Source of the DNA: MED660 sp002691025
Lineage (GTDB): Bacteria > Myxococcota_A > UBA9160 > UBA4427
Assembly: GCA_002170485.2 (NCBI GenBank)
Contig: NHDZ02000158.1
Span: 13,860-77,859, forward strand
Direction of reading: 5' to 3'
Length of the DNA stretch: 64,000 bases
Notes under the pieces: model-generated
What the model was told of the DNA's origin: nothing
The model's database searches: none
The model's input: only the letters and a program-made list of their open reading frames with translations
Shown here: piece after piece, positions 44,156 through 53,154 of the stretch
Position numbering within the stretch: the first letter of the stretch is position 1
Layout of the letters: each line of letters begins with the position of its first letter
Program-made: the position numbers and the translations under genes

Positions 44156-45182
44156 GGCTCGAAGCCACCTCGCCCATGACTTCCAGGGCCGACCCGATGG
44201 CCCGGTCATCCACATCCATATGAGTCACGGCGCGAACGGTTGCTTCATCGATCGAACTCACGAGAACACCGCGCTCCCGGGACTGGGCGCAGAATTCATC
44301 CATACGCGGGACACGGAAGAACACGATATTCGTCTCGGGCCTTCGCAGGACTTCAAGGCCGGGAAGCTCAGCGAGCCCTTCAGCCAGCCGCAACGCTTTC
44401 GAATGATCTTCCGCCAACCTCTCGACATTGTGGTCAAGCGCATAGAGACCTGCGGCCGCAATTACACCGGCCTGACGCATTCCCCCTCCGAATAGCTTGC
44501 GAATGCGCAGGGCCTGCTTCAGGAAATCCCGGCCTCCACAGAGCAGGGAACCAATCGGAGCCCCCAGCCCCTTGGAGAGGCAGAATGAAACAGAGTCAAA
44601 GGGTCTGGCAATCTCTTCCACCGATTCCGCGGAGGCCACAGAAGCGTTGAAGACGCGGGCTCCATCCAGGTGAAGCTTCAACCCGTTCTCATGAACCCAC
44701 TCGCCGATGGCCTCGGCCTCGGACTTCGGAAATACCCGCCCCCCACTGCGGTTATGGGTGTTCTCCAAGCACACCAGCCTCGTGCGGGCACTGTGGACAT
44801 CGTCCGGCGCCACGGCCGCTTTCACGTCCTCCAGATTGAGGAAGCCACTCTGACCCAACAAGGAGATCTGGACGCCGGAAAGTGCCGCCGCCCCACCCGC
44901 CTCATCAACAAAGACATGGGCGTTCTGGCCCGCCAAAACGGCATCGCCAGGTTGCGTCCAGACACGGATGGCAATCTGGTTGGACATGGTGCCCGAGGGC
45001 ACGAACAACGCCCCCTCCTTGCCTGTCAGCTCAGCGGCCTTTTCCTGGAGTCGGTTGACGGTGGGATCCTCGCCATACACATCATCTCCCACCAGAGCCT
45101 CAGCCATCGCCTCCCGCATGGCTGCTCCCGGGCGAGTCACCGTGTCACTACGCAGATCGATCGGATATCCCACTTCACGCAT
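44145..45182 (-). CDS. ltaE: Low-specificity L-threonine (allo-threonine) aldolase
   Basis: 345 aa, the normal length. Cleaves L-threonine or L-allo-threonine to glycine and acetaldehyde using PLP. IDLRSDTVTRPGAAMREAMA and GDDVYGEDPTVNRLQEKAAE are the N-terminal family motifs; FVPSGTMSNQIAIRVW binds PLP phosphate; LVCLENTHNRSGGRVFP and LHLDGARVFNAS (Asp173 region) position the ring; Lys204 in FCLSKGLGAPIGSLLCGG is the Schiff-base lysine. It lies downstream of the second acyl-CoA dehydrogenase pair on the same strand, but 164 bp away, so co-transcription is uncertain. Confidence 0.9.
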   Translation of the reverse strand: MREVGYPIDLRSDTVTRPGAAMREAMAEALVGDDVYGEDPTVNRLQEKAAELTGKEGALFVPSGTMSNQIAIRVWTQPGDAVLAGQNAHVFVDEAGGAAALSGVQISLLGQSGFLNLEDVKAAVAPDDVHSARTRLVCLENTHNRSGGRVFPKSEAEAIGEWVHENGLKLHLDGARVFNASVASAESVEEIARPFDSVSFCLSKGLGAPIGSLLCGGRDFLKQALRIRKLFGGGMRQAGVIAAAGLYALDHNVERLAEDHSKALRLAEGLAELPGLEVLRRPETNIVFFRVPRMDEFCAQSRERGVLVSSIDEATVRAVTHMDVDDRAIGSALEVMGEVASSLSV

Positions 45183-45346
45183 CCAGCAGACCCTCCGGGA
45201 TGGAAATCCACAAACCCATCAGACTCACACGATGTGGCTCTCTGCACCTTGAAGCCCAAGTGAAAGCCAACGGTTCTCCCACAGAGCAGACGGGCCGTGC
45301 CCTGACCCGGAAGGAGATCCAGGAAAGGGCCGTGCAAAATCGGATC

Positions 45347-46480
45347 CTAGAATTCCGGCATGCCCGATTCAGCAATCCGCGCGCCGATCTTGTCCAACTG
45401 ATGCTTGGCCGAACCCATCTCATGTTCGAGTTGCGTGGCCCAGATGAAATAGCGGTGCAGAGGGTAATCGACATCGATTCCGATCCCTCCATGCAGATGC
45501 TGGCAGGCAAAAGCAGCAAACTGGGCGCCTTCCGATGCCCAGTATTTCGCGACAGACACCGCATCGGTCGCCGAACGGTCCACGGAAAGAAGCCAGATCG
45601 CCTCCCAAACGCAGAGACGAAGACAATCCACCATGATGTAGGCATCACCGGCCCGCTGATGAAAGGCCTGGAAGCTGCCAATGGGTCGATCGAACTGAAC
45701 GCGCTCTCGACCGTACTCCGAGGTCATCTCCAGGGCTCGCTCGACCACACCCAGCTGAATCGCCGAAAGAGCCGTGGTCGAATGTTCAACCAACCAGGAA
45801 AGGCGCTCACGACCTCCCGATGTACCCCCGAGAAGTTGGGCTTCAGTCACCGCCACACCATCCAGATCCACCATGGCATAAGCCTGCCGATTGGAAGACG
45901 ACTGGGATTCGATCCGAAGCCCGTCCATACCCGGCTCGACCCAGGCAAGAATCACTCCACCCTCTTCGGTCGTGGCCGGAATCAGGATCCGGGCCGCTTG
46001 GTTTCCCGAAGGCACAAGGGACTTCTGACCAAAGAGACGGAATCCGTCTCCACTCTTCTCCGCTCGAGTCCGAGGCAAAAGCGGGTCACTGGAATCCAAT
46101 TCTGTCAAAGCGGCCGTCAAGACCACCTCACCCGAGGCCACTCGCGGAAGCCATTCGGACTTGTCAGAATCTGTCCCAAATTCGGCAAGCGGCAAGGCGC
46201 CCAGCACCAGGGACGCGTAGACCGGCACAGGGGCCACAGCCCGACCGACCTCCTGACACACCAGTGCCAACGCGGTGAAACCCAGATCCATTCCACCGTA
46301 TTCATCCGGAATCGCCACTCCGAGCAGGCTGCTGTCCGCAAGGGCCTGCCAGAGTTCGGGGGCCACCGCTTCTTCGCTGGCCTCAAACTCCTTGAGCCAT
46401 TCAGGCGTCACCTTGTCGGCGAGAATCTTCCGCGCCAGTTCCGTGGCTGTATTTTCGTCATCTGTAAATTTGAAGTCCAT
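45347..46480 (-). CDS. Acyl-CoA dehydrogenase, pair II second subunit
   Basis: 377 aa. MDFKFTDDENTATELARKIL starts the helical domain, and the FAD/substrate part is divergent: DGFRLFGQKSLVPSGNQAAR instead of the usual 'GxKxWIT'. The C-terminal domain is normal in outline (YGRERVQFDRPIGSFQAFHQ, HLHGGIGIDVDYPLHRYF). It follows its 391-aa partner by 20 bp. This repeats the order seen at 27149-29509, so the window has two separate heteromeric-type pairs. The last residues (ARIAESGMPEF) fit the family. Partner choice and substrate need testing. Confidence 0.85.
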   Translation of the reverse strand: MDFKFTDDENTATELARKILADKVTPEWLKEFEASEEAVAPELWQALADSSLLGVAIPDEYGGMDLGFTALALVCQEVGRAVAPVPVYASLVLGALPLAEFGTDSDKSEWLPRVASGEVVLTAALTELDSSDPLLPRTRAEKSGDGFRLFGQKSLVPSGNQAARILIPATTEEGGVILAWVEPGMDGLRIESQSSSNRQAYAMVDLDGVAVTEAQLLGGTSGGRERLSWLVEHSTTALSAIQLGVVERALEMTSEYGRERVQFDRPIGSFQAFHQRAGDAYIMVDCLRLCVWEAIWLLSVDRSATDAVSVAKYWASEGAQFAAFACQHLHGGIGIDVDYPLHRYFIWATQLEHEMGSAKHQLDKIGARIAESGMPEF

Positions 46481-46500
46481 GATCTGCTCCGAAATCCTGC

Positions 46501-47676
46501 CTATTGCTTGTAGTGAGGCAATCCCATACCGGCCATGGCGATGATGTCTCTTTGTACTTCGTTGGTTCCGCCGCCGAATGTCAGAATGAGACCGTTCCGA
46601 TATGCGCTCTCAACCCGGCCTTGAAGAATCGCACCCGGACTGTCGCTCGCAATGTTGGCTCTCGTGCTGGTGATCTCCATCAAGGCGCGATAGGCCTCGA
46701 TATTGAGCTCACTCCCGAATACCTTGACGGCTGAAGCCGTGGCCGGATGGGGATCGCCTCCCTGGGCCACCCAGGCCTGGCGCCAGTTCATCAGTCGTAC
46801 AACCTGAACCTTGGCATACACCCGCGCCAGATTATGACGGACCCACGACTTGTCGATGACCCGCTCTCCGTCCACCTTCGTATCCCGAGCCCAGTCAATC
46901 ACGTCACGAAGAGTACGACGGATCGGACCAATGCTGGTGAGCGAGATCCGCTCGTGATTGAGCTGGCCGGTAATCAACGACCAACCGTTGTTCTCTCCAC
47001 CGATCAATGAGGAGTGGGGAACACGAACATTGTCATAGAACGTGGCGTTCGTGCTGACTCCACCCACGGTCATGATCGACTGCCTCGAGTACCCTTCTGC
47101 CGTGGTCGGCACCAGGAACATGGAAAGGCCCCGATGCTTGGGTGCATCGGGATCTGTGCGGACCGCAAGCCATACGTAGTCCGCATAAGCGGCCAGGCTC
47201 GTCCACATCTTCTGCCCATTGATGATCCAGTCGTCCCCTTCGCGCACGCCCGCCGTACGGAGCGAAGCCAGATCAGTTCCCGCAGAAGGTTCCGAGTAAC
47301 CAATGGCGAAGAAGATCTCACCGGCCAGGATCTTCGGCAGGATCTCGGCCTTCTGCTCGTCGGTCCCGTATTGCATGATGGTCGGACCCACGGTGTTGAG
47401 GGTCAAGAAGGGAATCGGAAATCCAGCCGACTGCACTTCGTCGGCAAAAATGAATTGCTCCATGGGGGTGCGACCCTGACCACCGTATTCCGTCGGCCAA
47501 CCGACACCGAGGAGGCCATCTCGACCCATGTCCTTCATGGCCTTTCGAAAGAGGGGCCCGCCGCCCTCGCCGTCGCCCCTGAGTTCTTCCACCAGTTCCG
47601 GGGTCATCATCTTGTTGAAATAGTCGCGAAGGTCATCGCGAAACTTCTTCTGCTCCGGGCTGAAGTCCAATTCCAT
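46501..47676 (-). CDS. Acyl-CoA dehydrogenase, pair II first subunit
   Basis: 391 aa. MELDFSPEQKKFRDDLRDYF, then EIFFAIGYSEPSAGTDLASL, DDWIINGQKMWTSLAAYADY and the ending TFGGGTNEVQRDIIAMAGMG LPH are the standard FAD, substrate and C-terminal motifs of the FadE/ChsE 'first gene' subgroup. It is transcribed first, then the 377-aa partner after 20 bp. A 172-bp gap separates it from the SGNH hydrolase gene upstream on the same strand. It likely uses ETF as electron acceptor. Confidence 0.9.
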   Translation of the reverse strand: MELDFSPEQKKFRDDLRDYFNKMMTPELVEELRGDGEGGGPLFRKAMKDMGRDGLLGVGWPTEYGGQGRTPMEQFIFADEVQSAGFPIPFLTLNTVGPTIMQYGTDEQKAEILPKILAGEIFFAIGYSEPSAGTDLASLRTAGVREGDDWIINGQKMWTSLAAYADYVWLAVRTDPDAPKHRGLSMFLVPTTAEGYSRQSIMTVGGVSTNATFYDNVRVPHSSLIGGENNGWSLITGQLNHERISLTSIGPIRRTLRDVIDWARDTKVDGERVIDKSWVRHNLARVYAKVQVVRLMNWRQAWVAQGGDPHPATASAVKVFGSELNIEAYRALMEITSTRANIASDSPGAILQGRVESAYRNGLILTFGGGTNEVQRDIIAMAGMGLPHYKQ

Positions 47677-47848
47677 CGGAGTCGCTCCCTTGATTCGTCA
47701 AAAGTGAAACACGTTCTACCTGTCTAAATAGAGTATTCGGGCTCGGCGCATATGTAAAGCCCACCTCTCCCCGGGGAAATCGGCCTCAACAGGAAAACGA
47801 GACTCCTGAACGCCCGCGAGCGGCATGATGGACCCGAACCCGAAGTGG

Positions 47849-48694
47849 CTAGGAATGGGCGCGAACGAGTTCTTCGACTCGATCCACCACCATGGTCCCG
47901 GCGCGCTCATTGAGGTGAATCATATCCGTGAGCAGGCGCATCTGGTGGCGCGAAGAGACCCGGTCCCAATTCCAACCCAGAAGGTAGTGATAGAACACCG
48001 CCTTCATGAAAAGTCGACTGGAAGCTTTTGCCGAATAGATTGGAGCACTCTCGGATGGGTCCGCGAGCAAGCGCTCCCTGAAGAGACGACCCATGGGAAG
48101 GCAGTGCAAACCTCGACGGGCAGCCTGCTCGTCGATGAAATCACTGACTTCCTCCTGAACCTGATCCACCGGCGCACCGCCCCGCTCTCCCAATGGCGGC
48201 GGAGTCAGCACCGCAACCTTCACGCCGGGAATCTTCTCCAATCGATCCAGGAGACGCGCATAGTTGTCCCGAAAGAAGTCCAGGTCGGGAGTCTGGGGAA
48301 GTTTCATGCGGCGAACATACTGGGCCGCCTCAGCCTGATCCTCGCACGCCCGAGCGTCATTGGTTCCCACCCATACGATCACCCAGGCCGGCTCCGCGAC
48401 AACCAGATCATCGACCCGTTGAAGCAGGTTCCAGGCCAACTCTCCGTTGACTCCCGCATTCATGACGGTGTAACCCGACGGCTCCAGCCGTCGAGCCAGC
48501 CCTTCGACATAGTCAAAACCCGCATTACCGCGGGTCAGGCTGTCCCCCAGGCAGATCACGACTCGGCGACGATCCGCCGCCAGTGAAGAGCGAAACCCTT
48601 TGAGCTTCGCCATATGAGCCCCTGAGTAGAGAGGCTTGAATCGCCTCACTCCCCAGGCCAGAAGAATTCCGAAGAAAAAGAGAAGCCACAACAT
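47849..48694 (-). CDS. Membrane-anchored SGNH/GDSL hydrolase
   Basis: 281 aa. The first 15 residues (MLWLLFFFGILLAWG) form a membrane anchor or signal. Block I is VVICLGDSLTRGNAGF with Ser52; Block II is NAGVNGELAWNL; Block III is VGTNDARA; Block V is DMIHLNERA, giving the Ser-Asp-His triad. All four SGNH blocks are intact, so an active esterase, lipase or deacylase on the periplasmic side is likely. The family is too broad to choose the substrate. Upstream of it the ECF sigma gene is divergent. Confidence 0.85.
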   Translation of the reverse strand: MLWLLFFFGILLAWGVRRFKPLYSGAHMAKLKGFRSSLAADRRRVVICLGDSLTRGNAGFDYVEGLARRLEPSGYTVMNAGVNGELAWNLLQRVDDLVVAEPAWVIVWVGTNDARACEDQAEAAQYVRRMKLPQTPDLDFFRDNYARLLDRLEKIPGVKVAVLTPPPLGERGGAPVDQVQEEVSDFIDEQAARRGLHCLPMGRLFRERLLADPSESAPIYSAKASSRLFMKAVFYHYLLGWNWDRVSSRHQMRLLTDMIHLNERAGTMVVDRVEELVRAHS

Positions 48695-48891
48695 TCTGGA
48701 GGAATAGTACTCCGAGAACCCGGCTTTGCGCCCCCATGGGTATGGGCCTGATCTCCGACACAGAGCCCCAAGAGCAAAAAAGCGGCGCCCCCAGGACCTT
48801 TCTGCATCGGTTCGGTTTGCCTCTACGAAGCCTCGGCGTCTGTCGCGTAAACCGGTTTCGAGGCCTGGGTGTCAAAAGATGTACGGAGCCC

Positions 48892-49515
48892 ATGAAATCA
48901 ACCATGTCCCAGACAAGCACCCCGACCCGCTTCAGCCAAGTCACCTGTCTTCGCGACGAGACCGATCAAAGCGAAGAGGCCTTTCGCGCCTTCGTGGATC
49001 GATCCTCAGCCCGCGCCATGAGAGTCGCCTGGCGAATGCTTGGGGAAGACCCGGGCGCAGCCGAGGATGTGGTGCAGGATGCCTTCGTGGCGGCCTGGAA
49101 GGCGCTTCCGGAGTTTCGAGGAGAGGCCTCCTTGGACACCTGGTTCTTCCGGATCCTGGTCCGGCGCGCCCAAAACCACAGACGTTGGAAGAATATTCGA
49201 ACCCTCTGGTCTGCTCCCCCCGACATCGACCCCGCCGATCCCAAGCCGGAGCCCAGCACCGATCCCCTGCTTCGGGGCCGGATCCAAAAAGCCCTCAAAG
49301 GGCTTTCCCGCAGACAACGAGAATCCTTCCTGCTCGTGCATATGGACGGTTTTTCCGTAAGGGAGACCGCGGCCATCCTGAGCCTTCGCCCCGGAACCAT
49401 CAAAAGCCACGTGCACCGGGCGCGTCTTCACCTTCGCACCGAACTCAGCGATCTCACAAAGAATCCTCACCACTTGCAAACCGGGAGATCAGGAGACACC
49501 GATGATTCAGAATAG
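48892..49515 (+). CDS. ECF-type RNA polymerase sigma factor
   Basis: About 207 aa from the ATG at 48892, which has GGAG 4 nt upstream; a longer frame starts at 48736. Sigma-2 is in AFRAFVDRSSARAMRVAWRM, then LGEDPGAAEDVVQDAFVAAW and SLDTWFFRILVRRAQNHRRW; sigma-4 is in ALKGLSRRQRESFLLVHMDG, then FSVRETAAILSLRPGTIKSH and VHRARLHLRTELSDL. It overlaps the next gene by 14 bp, and that gene encodes a membrane protein. This is the usual ECF sigma plus anti-sigma layout. Together with the third, CpxP-like gene it resembles the CnrYXH metal-stress module, though order and sequence differ. Confidence 0.9.
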   Translation: MKSTMSQTSTPTRFSQVTCLRDETDQSEEAFRAFVDRSSARAMRVAWRMLGEDPGAAEDVVQDAFVAAWKALPEFRGEASLDTWFFRILVRRAQNHRRWKNIRTLWSAPPDIDPADPKPEPSTDPLLRGRIQKALKGLSRRQRESFLLVHMDGFSVRETAAILSLRPGTIKSHVHRARLHLRTELSDLTKNPHHLQTGRSGDTDDSE

Positions 49516-49912
49516 GCCGGATCTCAAGAGCGAATTCCCTGAGGACGACTCTCGAGTCATTGAATTGATCCAGAGCCAACTCGCACCCTCCCCTCGACCT
49601 TCTTCGCAGTTGGAGCGTCGACTCCGGGAAATCCCGATCCGATACCCCCGGCCCCCGATCAAACGGACTCTCTTCCTCAGAGCGAATATGGCGGCGGTCG
49701 GGACCGCCATCGGACTTCTTGTCCTCGCCCTGCTCTCAAGCCCGCAACCCCACTCCCTTGCCCTATCGGACCCGGATCCCTTTGAGCAGATCAGCGGCCA
49801 GTGGAGCTACGAACTCTTCGCTCCGCCGGAATTCGAGCCCATCGACCCCGTCTACCAGAACGAACTCCCTCTTCCCCCTGGCTACAACACACTTGAATAC
49901 TGGGTGTATTGA
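49502..49912 (+). CDS. Putative anti-sigma factor, single-pass membrane protein
   Basis: 136 aa. Residues 1-60 are cytoplasmic and charged, with RVIELIQSQLAPSPRPSSQL; residues about 62-80 are one membrane helix (NMAAVGTAIGLLVLALLSSP); the periplasmic tail is short and Pro-rich (PPEFEPIDPVYQNELPLPPG). No zinc-binding His-x3-Cys-x2-Cys motif is present, so it is not a ZAS-type anti-sigma. The assignment rests on its 14-bp overlap with the sigma gene, its own AGGAG ribosome-binding site inside that gene, size and topology. It could also be a partner of the sensor next door. Confidence 0.65.
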   Translation: MIQNRPDLKSEFPEDDSRVIELIQSQLAPSPRPSSQLERRLREIPIRYPRPPIKRTLFLRANMAAVGTAIGLLVLALLSSPQPHSLALSDPDPFEQISGQWSYELFAPPEFEPIDPVYQNELPLPPGYNTLEYWVY

Positions 49913-50011
49913 ATACAACACCTGCAAAACGCCCTTGCACCCGAACGACGAACGAGCACAGGCCCTCTCACCGAAGGCCACCTCATGATCCATGAAAAGG
50001 AGTGTTACGAA

Positions 50012-50686
50012 ATGAACTCAACACGCATGAAGACTTCGCGCACCCTCGCACCCTTGATCCTCATCCTGTTCGTATCGAGCCTGCTCGTGGTGACCGAAGC
50101 ATGGTCGAAACCGCGCCGGCACGACCGCAAGGCACCGGATGCTTTTCCGAACAAACTCCTTGAGGAAGTCGGAGTCGACGAAACCGTACGCGCTGAAATT
50201 TCAAGCCTCTCGGAATCATCCGAGGTCCAGGCAAGAAACATGCACCAGGAGATCCATGACGCACGCAAAGGCCTGCGAGGCCTTCTTGAAGAAGAAGCAC
50301 CGGACCCGGCCCTCGTCATGAAGCAGGTAGACACCATCGGCGCTCTTGAAATCAAAGCCGACAAGCACCGGTTGAGCACCATGCTTTCCATTCGAGCACT
50401 CCTGACACCCGAGCAGCGTGCAGAACTCGAGGAACTCCATGAAGTCCATCGCGACAAAAGACATGGCCGGAAGATGCGAAAAGTCAAAAGAGCCTGTGAA
50501 GAGACCTTGATGGATTCGTGCTCTGGCGCTCAGAGCGATCGCGAACAGATCGAATGCCTNCGCGGCCAGGCACTGGACACCTCCGAGGCGTGCCAGACCG
50601 CNTTGCGCAAGCTCCACCGACCCGAACACCCTCGCCTGGGAAGAAAGTCCCAGGACACCCCGGACCCGATGGCCCAGGAAGGCTGA
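50012..50686 (+). CDS. Spy/CpxP-like periplasmic sensor protein
   Basis: About 224 aa from the ATG at 50012, with AAGGAG 9 nt upstream. Signal peptide LILILFVSSLLVVTEAWS. The mature protein is alpha-helical and highly charged, and the segment LSTMLSIRALLTPEQRAELE is the LTxxQ motif of the Spy/CpxP/CnrX family. An unusual C-terminal tail contains four Cys (CEETLMDSCSGAQSDREQIEC and a fourth in SEACQ). CnrX binds Co/Ni; CpxP and Spy sense or chaperone misfolded envelope proteins. The position after an ECF sigma and a membrane protein suggests it feeds a stress signal to them. Two Ns are in the tail. Confidence 0.7.
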   Translation: MNSTRMKTSRTLAPLILILFVSSLLVVTEAWSKPRRHDRKAPDAFPNKLLEEVGVDETVRAEISSLSESSEVQARNMHQEIHDARKGLRGLLEEEAPDPALVMKQVDTIGALEIKADKHRLSTMLSIRALLTPEQRAELEELHEVHRDKRHGRKMRKVKRACEETLMDSCSGAQSDREQIECXRGQALDTSEACQTXLRKLHRPEHPRLGRKSQDTPDPMAQEG

Positions 50687-50731
50687 TCCACCACAGCCGG
50701 ACACAAGCCCCGGGGCTTCTCTGGACTCTCG

Positions 50732-51931
50732 TCAGGTGCCCAGGTCAAACCGATCGATATACCACTTCAATCTCTCACGNACCTGGTCCGCATCCAGGCC
50801 ATACGAGGCCAGATCATACTCATGGCTTCCATGCTTTCCGCGAGGATGATTGGCTACGTGATCCTGCATGACCTTTTCCGCCTCTGCAGTCATGGAAAGT
50901 CCAAAATGATCGTAGAGACGGTCCACGGTCTGCATGGGACCCTCCACGAAATCGTCAAAACGGATGTCGAAAAAACGACCCGGGTCTTCCCTGTCCCTCA
51001 CCGCAAGGCCGCGCTCAAGGGCGGTGGCGCAGAATTCGAGGACGGCGTTTCCCAACCCGGGCTGAGCCGAGCAGCCCTGTGAAAGAGAGAAGGTCTCCAT
51101 CATGCTGCAGTAGGAGGCCACGGCCTCGACCGGATCCCGGTGATTCAAGACGACACAGGAATCGGGAAANGCNGAAAGGAGCGCGTCCAGACCCAGAAGA
51201 TGAGCCGGTGANTTCANNAGCCANCGCTNNCCCGGNCNCTGCCAATCGATCATCTTCAAGATCTCNCGNTANTCCNCGTATTGNGGATGNAGGTCNAGNC
51301 CNTAGAANTANGANCCNTAAGGCTCNANCAGGACNTCNAANCCCTGATGNACATTCTCGAAGGTCATCGCCATNGGAATCACNCACTCTTCNGGNGTATC
51401 NGCATCGGNGNAATGGATNTTCGCNAANTCAGANTTCTNNTCCCGCATCTGGGCAAGCGCATNCTTCATGGCCTTGTATCGAGGNTCCTCGGCATCCGGA
51501 GGCAGGCCTTCAAGGGGGTCTGGGAAGGTTCCTTCCCAGAGCAGAAGCGGACGCGAGGCCGGGTCACATCCCAGCAGGTTGAAGGTCGCGGAGGTGCCAC
51601 TCCGAGGGAGACCGGTCAGGAAGATCGGGCTCTGGATCTGCCTGTCCCGGATCTCCGGATGACGCTTGAAGGCGGCTTCGACACGGAGCCTCGTCCCAAG
51701 CAACCTGACGATGCGTCGCCAGTTCATTTTCCGCCCGCTCTCGCTCAGCCCCGCCGTCGTGTCCAGGGTTTCGCAAAGAGCAGACAGCCCCTTCTTGAAA
51801 CGTTCATCTCCAAAATCATCCAGGCCGGTATCAGCATGGGCCCGGTCCATGAGGACNTTGACATCAAAAACAAATTCTTCCGAAGCACCCACTGGATCAT
51901 TTCTCCTTCGTTGAATGAATAGGCTTTGCAA
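50732..51931 (-). CDS. Sulfotransferase-family protein
   Basis: 399 aa. PIFLTGLPRSGTSATFNLLG is the 5'-phosphosulfate-binding loop; CVVLNHRDPVEAVASYCSMM is the 3'-phosphate binding segment, which also carries the family Arg/Ser; RFFDIRFDDFVEGPMQTVDR is the later conserved block. These match bacterial and mycobacterial PAPS-dependent sulfotransferases that modify lipids, sterols or glycans. About 45 Ns lie between 51170 and 51480, so the middle part is not readable, but the frame appears intact. It is the last gene in the six-gene minus run, 18 bp after the DsbA-fold isomerase. Confidence 0.8.
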   Translation of the reverse strand: MQSLFIQRRRNDPVGASEEFVFDVXVLMDRAHADTGLDDFGDERFKKGLSALCETLDTTAGLSESGRKMNWRRIVRLLGTRLRVEAAFKRHPEIRDRQIQSPIFLTGLPRSGTSATFNLLGCDPASRPLLLWEGTFPDPLEGLPPDAEXPRYKAMKXALAQMRXXXSXXAXIHXXDXDXXEEXVIXMAMTFENXHQXXXVLXEPXXXXFXXXDXHXQYXXXXEILKMIDWQXPXXXWXXXSPAHLLGLDALLXXFPDSCVVLNHRDPVEAVASYCSMMETFSLSQGCSAQPGLGNAVLEFCATALERGLAVRDREDPGRFFDIRFDDFVEGPMQTVDRLYDHFGLSMTAEAEKVMQDHVANHPRGKHGSHEYDLASYGLDADQXRERLKWYIDRFDLGT

Positions 51932-51949
51932 GCCGGGTAGCAGAATCGT

Positions 51950-52540
51950 TCACTCTGCCAGAAGTGCGCGCTCGACAAAGTCGAGCCGATCATTGCCGAA
52001 GAACATTGCTTCACCCACGAAAAAAGTCGGAGCGCCAAAAGCACCGCGNGCCACGGCTTCTTGACTGGTGTCCATGAGCGACTTCTTGACTTCCGGCTTC
52101 GAAGCCATGGCGAGAAGAGCCCCACCATCGAGGCCAGCCTCCTCCAGCACCGGAACCAGCACTTCCGGATCTCCCAGATTCTTCTCCTGCGCCCACATCG
52201 CCTTGAAGACNACTTCATGGAAGGCCTGGAAGACCCCATCCGCCTGAGCCGCATGAGCCACCCGCATGAGTTGAAGCGTNTTGATGGGGAAAAATGGATT
52301 CGAGGCGAAGGAGACTCCATAGTGGTCGACCCAACGCTTCAATTCCGTCGACTGATACTGGAGTTTGGGAACCACCGTTTCTTCAGCCGGGGAGCGGTTC
52401 CCCGTGGCCTTGAAGATCCCNCCCAGGAGCATGGGNCGATACTCGACCTCACAGTCCGTTCGCGTCTGGAGNNCCGTCAGGCGGGTATCCGCCAGATAGC
52501 TATAGGGNCTCCCATAGTCAAAAAAGAACTCCAGCTTCAT
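51950..52540 (-). CDS. 2-hydroxychromene-2-carboxylate isomerase/DsbA-fold protein
   Basis: 196 aa. MKLEFFFDYGxPYSYLADTR is the GST-kappa/HCCA isomerase start (FDYxSPYSYL in the family). FFPIxTLQLMRVAHAAQADG is the next shared block, and RGAFGAPTFFVGEAMFFGND with its 'GVPTFvvdg' cis-Pro motif and RLDFVERALLAE close the fold. Such proteins isomerise hydroxychromene carboxylates in aromatic degradation or act as glutathione-linked isomerases or disulfide reductases. One catalytic Ser/Cys position in the first motif is masked by an N. It precedes the sulfotransferase by 18 bp. Confidence 0.75.
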   Translation of the reverse strand: MKLEFFFDYGXPYSYLADTRLTXLQTRTDCEVEYXPMLLXGIFKATGNRSPAEETVVPKLQYQSTELKRWVDHYGVSFASNPFFPIXTLQLMRVAHAAQADGVFQAFHEXVFKAMWAQEKNLGDPEVLVPVLEEAGLDGGALLAMASKPEVKKSLMDTSQEAVXRGAFGAPTFFVGEAMFFGNDRLDFVERALLAE

Positions 52541-52616
52541 CGGGTTTTCTCCAGTTCAGGTTTGANTCGAGCCATGCACCACGGGAGTCAANGCCTCTCC
52601 ANACGATGGCCCTCAC

Positions 52617-53132
52617 CTACAATCTACCCTCGATCAGGATCCGCGGAGAGAGGAAATCCATCACCTCGCCCCTGCCCTGATCGACTTCCCGCCATGTCTC
52701 TACGGTCAAACGAATCAAGACAACGCCACAGGTCGGCAGGCTCGGCGCCTTTACGCCACAAAGCCACCCCCACAAGGCCTCAAGGCCCGGATTATGGCCC
52801 ACCACCACCAGGTGGCGGACAGCCTCATCGCAACTTCGCACAGCCTGAAGCAGATCGAAGGGCTCCGGCAGGTAGAGATCTTCCCGCGCCATCACAGTGG
52901 AAGGCGGCCATTCCATGACCTGAGCAAAGTGATGGGCCGTCGCCAGGGCTCGCCTCGCAGTGCTGGTCCAGACCACATCCGGAGCAAAGGACCTTGAACG
53001 GAGANACTCCGCCATGGCGAGTGCCTCCTCCTCCCCTTCCTCGGTGAGAACGCGTTCGTGATCACCCAGAGTCTGATCACGGGGAAAGCCAGCCTGCGCG
53101 TGGCGAACAAGAGAGAGATCGAGGTCAGGCAC
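52617..53132 (-). CDS. sixA: Phosphohistidine phosphatase SixA-type
   Basis: 171 aa. MPDLDLSLVRHAQAGFPRDQ has the RHA/RHG active-site motif (Arg10, His11), and LVVVGHNPGLEALWGWLCGV carries the second catalytic His. VWTSTARRALATAHHFAQVM supplies the other phosphate-binding Arg. SixA removes phosphate from histidine in HPt domains and PTS proteins. It is encoded two genes after a double-transmitter hybrid histidine kinase, 22 bp after the ParB-like gene, so it may reset that phosphorelay. Confidence 0.85.
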   Translation of the reverse strand: MPDLDLSLVRHAQAGFPRDQTLGDHERVLTEEGEEEALAMAEXLRSRSFAPDVVWTSTARRALATAHHFAQVMEWPPSTVMAREDLYLPEPFDLLQAVRSCDEAVRHLVVVGHNPGLEALWGWLCGVKAPSLPTCGVVLIRLTVETWREVDQGRGEVMDFLSPRILIEGRL

Positions 53133-53154
53133 GAAGAGAGATCATTCCTTGAAG

